DNA of 64,000 bases. It comes from Nepenthes gracilis. Its lineage: Eukaryota > Streptophyta > Magnoliopsida > Caryophyllales > Nepenthaceae. Both the position numbers and the translations under genes were made by a program. Location of the stretch: contig BSYO01000009.1 in NCBI GenBank assembly GCA_033239525.1, positions 12,359,299-12,423,298 on the forward strand, read 5' to 3'. This document shows positions 54,566 through 64,000 of the stretch, in pieces; the first letter of the stretch is position 1, and every line of letters starts with the position of its first letter. The notes below the pieces were generated by a model, which was not told the origin of the DNA, searched no databases, and saw nothing but the letters and a program-made list of their open reading frames with translations.

Positions 54566-55910
54566 TGATTTTGACTTTTCTTCTTTTGTTGCTATTCTTT
54601 GCTAATTTTTTTGAATAATTCTTATTTCAATACTCATACATGTGATAATGTCAAAGCTAAGATAATATTATTTATCATGTATGAGTAATTCTCTATATTT
54701 TGTTATAAAAATGCATAAAATTTATGTCTAATTTCATATATATTATTTATCCTAGCGGTTTTCTAAAATTTGATCTTTATGCTTGTTTTAAAAATCTGAT
54801 ATTATGTTCTGCATGCTTAATTTTGTAAAAAGCCTTTTTGCATGTTTAGAAATTATTAATTATATATTTTATATATTCTTCAAATTTGCATAAGTCCTCT
54901 ACTTGTTTGTTAAATAAGCTGAAGTTACTGATTTCTACACTAATATACTAAATTTTGTTGCACTAAATTTCTAAGAATGGTTCTGTATGATTAAAGAAGT
55001 TAAATTCAATATTTCATGTTAAGATTTATAAAATTATGTTGAAAACTCTACAATTATGTTAATAAATTATGAATTATTTTTTAAGATGTGAAAGCTATGG
55101 ATTATGAAGAGAATGTAGAATTTTTCTAAGAATATGTATTGAACCATGGTTATATATCATTTTGTAATATATTATGGCATACCTTAATGTATTATAGTGA
55201 TATATCAAAATTTGAACCTACCATCCACGAGTGAGAAGCGATATTCGGCCCTATTTACCAGGTTATATGTATGATGATTTACTTACAGATCTTGAATAAT
55301 AGTATACGGCCTTTGGTTGTATAGAAATAAATATAATTCAAGTTTTAATTATCCGCTCATCTAGTCTGTAAAGCGTATTGACCTTAGTCCCCAAGAAAAT
55401 TAGTATTTAACATGTTTTGATGATAAGAAATGATTAAAAAGTATGAAAAAAATTCTGAAAATGTATAATTTGAATTTCCTACATAAGTAACATGGAAATT
55501 TCATGCCATTACATCAGATAATAATCCATTGTCATTTTGATATATTTTTAATACAAATTATATATAATATGTTGTTAAATTATATACTTTATTGAATTTT
55601 TGGCTCACTCCTTACTCTATTTTATTAACCCCTTCAAATGAGATGTTCGAATACATACAAGATTATCAGGATTGAAGTAAATCTATTTGAGGAGATTAGT
55701 TTATAATTTTAATGTTAATCTAAAATGTGTTCCAATTACCAGGCAGTAGTTAGCATGTTTAATGTTATATTTTTAGCTTTAAATTCAGTTTTGAACGGCA
55801 ATAATCGATATTTATATTATTTAGCTAGCGGGTTGTAAATATTTAGTCGAATGTCAGTTATTTCGGTATTATATTTATGGTTTATAGACATGAAGCGATG
55901 GTTGTCCAAC
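54566..55910 (+). repeat. Partial LTR, homologous to 50.1-51.4 kb and 59.0-61.2 kb
   Basis: Shares CCATC-ACGAGTGA-AA, GATATTCGGCCCTATTTA and a TATTGA-TTTTTGGCTCACTC region with the other LTR copies. It is probably the 5'-truncated 3' LTR of the element to its left, abutting the next LTR start at 55911. Confidence 0.55.
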
Positions 55911-56125
55911 TGTAAAGCTCAAGTTCTTGATTATGATAATTATAGATAATTAAGCTAATATAATAAAAATTGATGTCAAAGGATCTGGATATTAGGCCAA
56001 GAGTCAAAATTGGATCGATTGACTCGGCGCCTGAAGTAGGCCTAACCTACGCTTAAGCGCTAAATTTAAGGGGGTCGTGCTTGAGGCTCACCAAAGAGCC
56101 ACGCTCGAGCGAGTGGTTAATTATA
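55911..56125 (+). repeat. LTR start, cut by a LINE insertion
   Basis: TGTAAAGCTCAAG onward matches 49192-49340, including AAAATTGAT-TCAAA and TTGGATCG, then the GGCGCCTGA patch. The match stops near 56125. The LTR appears to continue with its TATA box at about 58873 beyond the minus-strand LINE. Confidence 0.6.
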
Positions 56126-57305
56126 AGGATTGAATTTTATAATTATAATATTTATACTAACATTCATCCCGGGAAGCAGTTAATTATAATATTTAGCCTT
56201 ATTATTTATACTAAGATTCACTCATTCCAGCTAATGACCACCTACTTCAAAGAAACCAGTAAGACCGATGCAGCAATCCGGCACATGTTGCAAAAAAACT
56301 TTCACCTGCAGAGCCTCTGCCCCAATCCTCATGGCAAAACCACTCGGCACAGACAACAAAACTAGCCACCTAGACCAGGGGAAAAGGAAAGTCAATGGGA
56401 ACACAATCAGCCACATCAGCCAGCAGCTTCAACATTTAACCAAACCCAACCAACATAGGGAACCTGCAACAGCTACCAACCAGATCACAACCCAGTATAC
56501 CTTCTCAGACCATCACACCCTCACCCCACCAAGAGCAACACAACAAAGAAAAACACCAGCAATGCCAACCCGTCCAAATATTGATCCCAAACAATACAGT
56601 CTAAAAACATGTTGTAGGACAAACACAACCGTGGTCAAGACCAATTGAAGCATCCTTGAGCCGCTTCAGACTCCAGACCGGCAAAACAACAATGCAACTC
56701 CACAAACCCGACTGCACAGGATCAGAATACACCCATACTTCAACAGCAAATGAGATAATGGGCAGAAGCATTAGGGTCCATTCACCCAAAAGACATTTTT
56801 CTTTTTGGTGAGGGAATGGAGAGGTGAAGGGCATCAGAGTCCATCAGCCCAAGAATTACGAGCCATACAACGCACCAATTTTTTTTCATATATATATACA
56901 TATATATATATATATTATAAATAATACCGATCCAGCAGTAGGACAAAATCAAAGAAGCTACAAAGCCGAGCCTACCGAAGCCAGAGGAGGCCCAACAACC
57001 GTGGGCCCCAAGCCCAAAACAGAAACATTTTTTTTAATATATATATATATATTTTTTTCCTCTTTTTTTTTTATGTTCCATCGAATCCGTAGCGAGCTGG
57101 TAACACATCTATCAGCTTCCAAGACGGTCTTCAATTTAAGTCGCACAACATTGAAAATCCTGGGAAAAGATTTGGGAGATATCTTGAGGGGGGATTTTTG
57201 AAAAATACGGCTATTGCATTCCTTCCAAATGTAGTAGACCATGGCCGCTAAAGAAAGGCGCTTAGAAAGAGCCAAAAAACTTTTCCCTTTCCAGATTGAG
57301 GCAGC

Positions 57306-57929
57306 TCACGTGATATTGTGGATCCACTCGGAGTGGGGCCACTGAATACCCACCTGTTTTTGGAGTTTGTCCCATAAGGCTTTCGAGAAGGGGCAGGAAA
57401 AGAAGAGATGCTCATGGTCTTCGTAGCCGACATTGCAGAGGGAGCAGTTAGGGGAGATATTTGGAACACCATAGAGGCGGTCAATGGTATTGAGTCTACT
57501 CCGAATAGCTAACCAGAGTATAAACGCGTGGGCAGGGATATGGGATGGACCCCACACCAAAGGAGCCCAACTAACCTTTGGTTTGGGAGGATGGATGAGG
57601 GCATACACTGATCTAGTCGAGAAGTGTCCATGGGCATTCCCGACCCAAATCAGAGTGTCTTTTTGGTTGGTGCATGGAGGGTGAGGGGGCATGTGATCCA
57701 CCAGACGGGAGATCTCCATATCGTAAGGATTAGGCAAAACCCAGCAATCATTTCTAATAATGGTAGAGACTTTAACATCCCATGGCAAGCCTGATACCAA
57801 TCGAGTGCGATCCGTGCTGACATCACACAGGGGGCCCAGTGGGTGCCAGTTATCGTGCCAAAGGAAGGTATCAGAGCCATCCCTAATATTCTTAACAGAG
57901 TAAGAGCGCATAAAAGGGCGAAATTTCAT
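57306..57929 (-). pseudogene. LINE ORF2 zf-RVT region
   Basis: A 207-codon open stretch reads DGSDTFLWHDNWHPLGPL near residue 16, FSTRSVYALI, a HAFILWLAIRSRLNTIDRL block and CSLCNVGYEDHEHLFFSCPF with the Cys/His zinc-binding pattern. This is the typical C-terminal region of plant L1 ORF2. A frameshift near 57300 carries the rest into 57275-56958 (YYIWKECNSRIFQ). Confidence 0.9.
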
Positions 57930-58082
57930 AATCTTCCGCCAGCCCTAGGAGGCGAAATTCGGGACTTTTAGAGTCCAAATGCAGCGGTCTTTGATTCTAT
58001 TGATGTGAATCCAGGACGACCAAGCCGAGTTAGGGTCTTTAGAAATGATGCGCCAGAGAAGCTTACATATGAGAGCTTTATT

Positions 58083-58298
58083 CTAAGCCAGTAGGTTCTT
58101 AATGCCCAAACCACCTTCAAACTTAGGATAGCAAATAACGTCCCAAGCTACCTTTGCATTAGTCCTATCGCTTGATGGGCCATTCCATAGAAATCGACGT
58201 AGGAGGCTATCAATTGCATTAAGTGTAGACTTGGGCAGAATAAAAATTGATGCCCAATAAAAGTGAATGGACGAAAGAATGGAGGCGGCGAGTTGCAA
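58083..58298 (-). pseudogene. LINE ORF2 post-RT region
   Basis: Reads LPKSTLNAIDSLLRRFLWNG and a GGLGIKNLLA end, the conserved FLW-G and GGLG--- blocks between RT and zf-RVT. Confidence 0.85.
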
Positions 58299-58545
58299 CC
58301 TTCTACCAAAAGATAGCCACCTATTTTTCCAGGATGTGATCCTTTTGGTGATTCTATCCGAGTGAACTACAGTCAGCTACCGAGAGTCTAGACGTGATAA
58401 GTGGGACTCCCAAGTACCTTATGGGAAGTTTGCCCTCTTTGAACCCCAGGATACCAGCAATGTGGTGGTGCATAGATTTGTCTTTAGAGCAAATGAAAAT
58501 TTCACTCTTGCTCAAGTTAGCCAAGAGACCCGAAATGGAGTGGAA

Positions 58546-58824
58546 TTAATCAAGGCAGTCCTTAAGGATCTGAGTGGAATAGGGATCTACATGTGATAAT
58601 AGAAGGAGGTTGTCAGCAAAGGCTAACATGACAATTTGAGTCTTTGCACACTTCCAATGATATTTGAACTTATCATCTCGCCTAGCCTTAAGCAAGCAGC
58701 ACAATATCAGCTCATTCAAGGCCAATGATATATCAATACAAGGCAACATCTTAAGAAGCCAAATTAGGAGGTGAATTAGCACAATCCTAGACACTAATAT
58801 GAAATTAGGAGCCTGATGGAGCAT
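58546..58824 (-). pseudogene. LINE reverse transcriptase fragment
   Basis: Contains HWKCAKTQIVMLAFADNLLL. The catalytic FADD has become FADN (58609-58620), which inactivates the enzyme. The N-terminal part is missing. Confidence 0.8.
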
Positions 58825-58859
58825 TTGTTGGCGGCAGTTGGTTAAAACTCAAATGACTC

Positions 58860-61210
58860 AATAAATTTTTCCAACTCTGTATAAGGCCACGTGAGGGAGT
58901 GGAAGAGTAAAGGGAAACAAAAGAGAAAGAAAAGAAGAGAGAACCGGGAGGTAGAAGGAAAGTAAGAGGAAACTAAGAGGGAGAAGGAAGGAAAACCGAA
59001 AGAGAAAGGAAAGAATTCAGCTGAAATTTGGCAAGTGTATTCAATACCTTTCCTTTAATTGTTACTGCTTGTTGATAATTTTCTTAAATTATTGTTACTC
59101 GAATATTTAGATTACTCACTGTTTTTATCATATCTTTGTTTTTATCATATCATCATTTTAGAATAAGAAATGATACTATTGAAGTGTTGAACTGGTTAGA
59201 ACACCAGCTTGACTAAACCAGTAGCTAAACAAGCTGTTAAAAATCAACTGAATTGGCCACCAACCAGCCACCAAATTGGCTCCAAATCAGTAACCCACTA
59301 GCTAAGCCTCTTACGAATGCTGTGAAAATTCAGCCCATGAAAATTGATTAAACTAGCCACTGAATCGAGTATCAATTCAACAACAGAATCATTTTCAGTG
59401 TTTATGCTAATGATGGAAATTGCAGCCTATGAAAATAGGCTGAACTAAGCCCTAAATTGGCTGAACCGGTAGCTATACTAGCCTAAGTGTCTTGAGATGA
59501 TATTAAAATATCAACCTGCAAAAATTAGCCTTGAACTGATCATCAAACCAAAAGCTGAACTGGTTGCAGTATTAAATGTTAATGCTGAATCTTTAGTTGT
59601 AAATTTGACCTGAACCAGCTAAAATATTAGCTTGAACCGGCCATGAACTTGTTGATTTCCTGATGATGAGTCCTTTAGCTGTAAGAAGACCTCCTGAACC
59701 GGTTATGAATCGGCCATAAAATTATCAACAAAACCAGACCCTGCATTCATGCTGATATTGAACTTGACAGTTTAGAAAAAATAGACCAAATCGGGCTCTA
59801 AATTAGCTAAACCGACAATCAAACAGGCTAAACTGACAATCAAATCGGCCAAGCCCTCATGTATTGAGGCTAAAATGTCAACTTGTGAACCAGCTACCAA
59901 AAATACTCTGAATTGGGCACTAAATCGACCCCTAAATAGTAATAGAATCGGCTAATAGTATCCATGCTGATACTGAATTTATAGCTACTGAACCGGCTTC
60001 CAAACTGACTGAACCGACAGCTAAATCAACTAAGGTGTCATGAGATGATATTGAAGTATCAACCGGTAAAATTTGCCTCGAACCGGCCACTGAATCAGGC
60101 CTTAAACTAGCAGTTGAACCAACTTAATGCATGCTGAAATTTTTAGCTTATGGAAATTCTTTGAACCTTTGAACCAGCTCATTAAACCAGTTTGCTGATG
60201 ATAAAATTTCAAGGGTAAAATTAGTATGGATCAACCTTTGAATCGACCATTAAATCAACCTTGAACCATTAGCCAAATCATCAAGAAATTGAGCTAAAAT
60301 CATACTGTAGAAATTAACTCGAGCTAGCCCTAAATCAACTACCAAATTGGTCGCCAAATTGGCTAAATATACCACATGTTAATTCTAATTTTTTAGTATA
60401 TGTAAAATTTGAAAGTTAAAGCTACTAAACCAGTTAATACACTTAATTTTTTTAAGGCTTACGGTTTATTACTAATTATTGCATCTTATGATTCATATGT
60501 TTCGATATTATAAAAAGTTTAAATAGAAGCTTTGCAAGTCTCAAGTACTGTCCTTTGCTGTGGGAAAACTTTTTGCATCATAAGTTTTATGGCCTCATAC
60601 ATCGGGCTATAGGTATGCCGTTCATCTCTGGGTGCTAAATAAGAGGGTCTAACCTTAAATTATGTGGAAGTATAAATAATCATTTTCTTAATTGACCGCT
60701 CTATAGTTAGTAAGGTCTACTAATTTTAATCTCTAAAAATAAATGATAAATAAGATTCAATATATTAATTAAAAAAAGGAAAAGTTAAAGAAGACAAAAA
60801 ATTATGCATATTTTATATTATTCTTATTTTTCTAATTAATATATTTTTATAAATGTACATATCTTTGTTATATATACCTTATTGAGTATTTGGTTCACTT
60901 TCTTACTATTTTACTAACCCTTTAGATGACGAGCATGAATTGATATCTTATGAGCAGAAGTGAAGATAAGAGTCGTTTAGGCTTGAGTGTTGATGTATTT
61001 TGATGTAATGTAGTGGACGTATGAAACTATGTAATTTGTCCTATGATGAAATGAATATGATTTTGATACTGCTCATTAGTTATACTTCTATAGATTATTA
61101 TAATCATTATTCATACTTTCGTAGATTTTTATGGTAATAATTTTGGTTCCTAGTAAGCATCTTTAAAGTCAAGTCCGATACTGTACTTCATTTGTACGGT
61201 GTTGGTGTGA
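58860..61210 (+). repeat. LTR body (continuation of 55911) with internal repeat tract
   Basis: Has a TATA-like GTATAAGG (about 58876), a purine-rich leader (58890-59020), a short-repeat tract (59160-60420) and a 3' part homologous to 50.2-51.4 kb and 55.2-55.9 kb. It ends near GTGTTGGTGTGA (61210), where another LTR-like start (TGATGTCCCACG) follows. Confidence 0.55.
59160..60420. repeat. Degenerate short-repeat tract, AACCGGC/AACTGG cores
   Basis: Variants of GAACCGGC, AAACCAG, GAACTGG and AATTGGC recur every 10-25 bases over 1.2 kb, often followed by CA, TA or a GCTAAA stretch. No open frame follows the repeat. It lies inside the LTR. Confidence 0.7.
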
Positions 61211-62770
61211 TGTCCCACGTCCTAACCCTTCATTAATTTTATTTAAACTGTATTATCTTTTATTCATTAATATCATAATCAAAGGGATGTAAACCTTTCC
61301 TGTACTTATTTCAATTCTATTTATACATGTACAATAATCTCGGTGTACAAAAGTTCCAAACACATTGCCACACTATTAGTAGCTTTGATATCAATTTAAT
61401 AATAATATGATGTTAACTTCATGATAAGAAAAAATGCCTACTAAAAATCAAAATTCATCTCATATTAATTTGTGGAAGTATACATAATACTCACCATAAT
61501 CTACAAAAATAATTCTAAATTAATGTCACCAAAATAAAATACATCATGACTTACTTTAATATTAACTTAACTAAGTATATCAGATTCTAAGTATCTCAGG
61601 TACATTATCGAAATATAAAGTAAAACTAAGATTTTCTTCTTCTTTACTTCTATTCATCATACATCAACTCCTACAAGATATATTTGAAAGGTAGTAAAAC
61701 AGTAAGAGAGTGAGCTAAATACTCAACAATACACGATGTATGCAAAAATATGTACATTTATACTGAAAATATACCATCAGAAGGAATGGAAATATACATG
61801 ATTATGAAATATGAATAGAAACATTTTCTTGATGCATTTGATTTTCTTTATCATATCCTTTTACTGTCTTTCAGTCAATACTTATTTAACTTTAGGGATC
61901 AGGATCAGTAGGTCATACCAACTAACGGAGTGGACAATTGAAAAAATGGATTGTGTTTGCCACACAATTAAAGGTCGTAATACTTCTTCTACTAGAAGTG
62001 GGCTGGACATAGCTTTTACCCCGTAGACGGGGTAAAATTTCATGTGAAAATTCTACACTTATTCTGAGTACTTATTTTAAATTTTTTTTTACTTCGGAAG
62101 AAAATAATCTTACTTCTTAATACTTTGTAGAGCTTCCATTTAAATTTTCATAACATTGAAACATACAAATTTTCTCATATAATATATCAATATAAGTTCA
62201 TGATATCTAGATTCTATAATTTTTTTTTTTAGATTTTAAGAGCACTAGAAAAATCAAAACTAAATAAATTCATAGTATGTAAAAATCTCAAATTATGTCA
62301 TAGCGTTTATTGACACAAATAAATAATTTTAATAGAATTTTATAAATTTTTATTCTAAATATATTTGATCAATTGAAATTATAATCTTTTATAAATATAG
62401 TTATTATCATTAAAATAAATAAAGTAGTCTTGAGGTAACGATCTCTCCTTTTTTGATAATGACAAATACTAAATATAATAGCATAAGTCTATAAAAACAT
62501 AACACCAAAACATATTTATTTAAAAGGTAAACAAGTACGTCAAATATGAATATTCACCTTCTTTTGTTATCTCAAAATGTAAGTATAAAAATGTTCTTTT
62601 ATTTTTTTTGGTAAGTAAAATATAAAAATGTTCTCTATTTAAAAAGACATTAGAAATATAAAATATATCATATATGTAAGGAATGAACTTCATAAATATA
62701 ATTATTCCGATAATTACACTATGAGTCTAAAAATTTAAGATTTAATCAGGGACGTCGCAATACTATAAAA
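61211..62770 (-). repeat. Inverted LTR copy, tail-to-tail with the preceding LTR
   Basis: The reverse complement near 61690-61740 matches the TATTGAGTATTTGGTTCACTTTCTTAC region of the forward LTR (about 60880). The far end near 62755 gives, on the minus strand, a GACGTCCC start like TGATGTCCCACG at 61209. The exact junction between the two copies is unclear (61210-61450). Confidence 0.5.
62584..62634 (-). mobile_element. 23-bp LINE-tail insertion with 14-bp target duplication
   Basis: TATAAAAATGTTCT occurs at 62584-62597 and 62621-62634. Between them lie 23 bases that read, on the minus strand, TTTTACTTACC followed by an A-rich tail. This matches the 3' end of the LINE-type retroposons in the window. 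Confidence 0.65.
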
Positions 62771-62892
62771 TTTAATCGATAGACCCGAATTTATAACCTA
62801 TTTAGGTTTAGTTGGTAAAATTAGTAGTACGGTCACGAGAATAACGAGGAAGCTACTGTATTAACCGGTTAGCAGCATACCATAATTTATAA

Positions 62893-64000
62893 CTGTTGCG
62901 TCCGGTGAATCTAGTCGTACGTCAGTCAAAGCGCGAGCGGCTTTTTAAACGAGCGGACGGACAGATACGAGCAACGCAGAATAAATAGAACTCGAACAGA
63001 GAAAAAGAAGTGCGGGGGGCAAGGAGAGAGCACGCTGGTTTACGTGAAAAACCCCCTTTATCCGATGAGGGGTAAAAAACCACGACAGCGGACGAATAGT
63101 CCGAGAGATCTCACTATTATTGTGAAAAGATACAAGGAATGCCTGGGAAGCTGTTCGCTTTTTCGGGGTATTACAGCGTAGGGAAAACAGATTTCTTTCT
63201 TCGCTCTCTTCTCTTTGCCTTAGTTTTTCTCTTGAGGATTCTCTTGTTCGAGTGTAAACAGATAAATTCAGAATCAGGACCCTCCCTTAGTAGCTGAAAT
63301 GAGGTATTTATAAGGAATGTGATGCCGTAAGGGAGACGACACGTGGCGCTGGCGTGTCAGGGCTGCCTGCCACCATCGCCACTACTGTAGGTGCGGCTAT
63401 GACAGGGACACCTGTCACAGTCTGCAGATACGGCGCTCAGGGGCGCATGGCCTGTAGGTACGGCGCGTCAGAAGCCGTTGGTCGCTCGTGGCAGCACAGA
63501 GCCGCCTGGGGCCATCCGAGCCGGGCGCCTTGGCTATTTTTGGCTTTTAAAGCGGTCCTCGTCCTTTAATGGATCTGATGTCCTCTCGGATGGCCAGTGT
63601 CTTTGTCGCTTAACTTGATTCTTCAGGCACTCGGAAATGGGTTGGTCACTCAGCCTGATTTGGCTTGTGGGCCTTTTGGGCTAGCCTTCTCATGCGATCC
63701 TTTGGGCCTGTGATTGCAATTTTGGGCCTTGGGTTCCAGGATCGATCACGAGCCCCCCATGTCAAACGGTTTGAGGACTCAGCCGTTTGACATGCCTTGT
63801 GAACATCTTCCTACTATGATAGTCCGCAACCTTCACCTTTTGTTGGCGCGAAGAACGCCCGAGATCTTTTCGCAACTCCGAGACCTGTCTTTCGCCGCCG
63901 TTTCGCTCCCCGTGGAGCATTAATGTGATATGCGATTGACGTGACGTCGCTTCGGGAAGCCCCAAGGCCTACCCCCGCCTACTGCGTATGGGGAGCTGAC
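62893..64000 (-). repeat. LTR, probably of a minus-strand gypsy element, runs off right edge
   Basis: Starts TGTTGCGTCCGGTG and turns GC-rich. It carries the TTTACGTGAAAA block (63040-63052) and a minus-strand TATAAATA (about 63303-63312), in the same order as the solo LTR at 16655. GGGCCT-rich sequence near 63660-63730 also matches that LTR. Whether the parent element is complete is not visible. Confidence 0.55.
63759..63793. other. Perfect 11-bp inverted repeat (hairpin)
   Basis: ATGTCAAACGG at 63759-63769 is mirrored by CCGTTTGACAT at 63783-63793, with a 13-base loop, inside the right-edge LTR. Confidence 0.8.

Larger units (their letters stand above)
56240..58850 (-). mobile_element. L1-type LINE, 5'-truncated ORF2
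   Basis: Minus-strand pieces run from RT (58824-58546) through the post-RT domain (58298-58083) and the zf-RVT zinc-binding domain (57929-57306) to the C-terminus (57275-56958). About 600 bp of likely 3' UTR follows (56840-56240). Stops and frameshifts separate the pieces. The element appears to have landed inside the LTR that starts at 55911. I could not fix its ends by a target duplication. Confidence 0.8.

Noticed and set aside
56268..56648. Plus-strand 126-codon frame
   Set aside because: Opposite strand of the LINE 3' region; Thr/Asn/Gln-rich composition only.
57484..57684. Plus-strand frame opposite LINE zf-RVT
   Set aside because: Shadow of the real minus-strand LINE frame.
1..64000. 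CRISPR arrays, bacterial operons, tRNA or rRNA genes
   Set aside because: No regularly spaced repeats, no Shine-Dalgarno-led gene runs and no tRNA or rRNA signature were seen; the DNA is plant nuclear.

Overview
This is nuclear DNA of a flowering plant. It is AT-rich and filled with degraded, nested retroelements, with GT-AG spliced exons of plant-type genes between them. I could not assign a species. Introns of several kilobases and a high load of old elements suggest a large, slowly purged genome.

One intact host gene can be built exon by exon: IMP4, the Brix-domain protein of the U3 snoRNP (small-subunit processome). It lies on the minus strand from 48326 (ATG) to 21298 (stop), with nine exons and an uninterrupted 293-codon frame. 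About 26 kb of its 27-kb span is intron. Intron 7 (11.7 kb) holds a Ty3/gypsy fragment, a LINE fragment and a hAT transposase relic. Intron 6 holds a chromovirus remnant. Intron 4 (7.6 kb) holds a Ty3/gypsy element that itself carries a poly(A) retroposon. Intron 8 appears to be a GC-AG intron. A telo-box lies just upstream of the start codon.

Layout from left to right. 1-4286 is the 5' part of a minus-strand Ty3/gypsy element with its LTR. 5233-8287 holds pieces of a cationic amino acid transporter (CAT) pseudogene on the plus strand. About 9490-9650 is a decayed second copy of the last IMP4 exon and adjoining intron. 9668-21220 is a Ty1/copia element with two LTRs, split by about 6.4 kb of rearranged endogenous pararetrovirus (Caulimoviridae-like). 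That virus block carries a solo LTR, and a LINE-type retroposon sits in the copia RNase H region. 21298-48326 is IMP4. 49192-62770 is a cluster of degenerate chromovirus-type Ty3/gypsy LTRs and coding remnants, with a minus-strand LINE inserted near 56.2-58.8 kb, a 138-bp retroposon and a tail-to-tail LTR pair. From 62893 to the window end there is another LTR, probably of a minus-strand gypsy element.

No new multi-gene system is visible. The most interesting material is the architecture around IMP4: its stop codon lies only 77 bp from a copia LTR, a duplicate of its last exon lies on the far side of that copia element, and the virus block inside the copia is bracketed by a direct duplication of about 186 bp.
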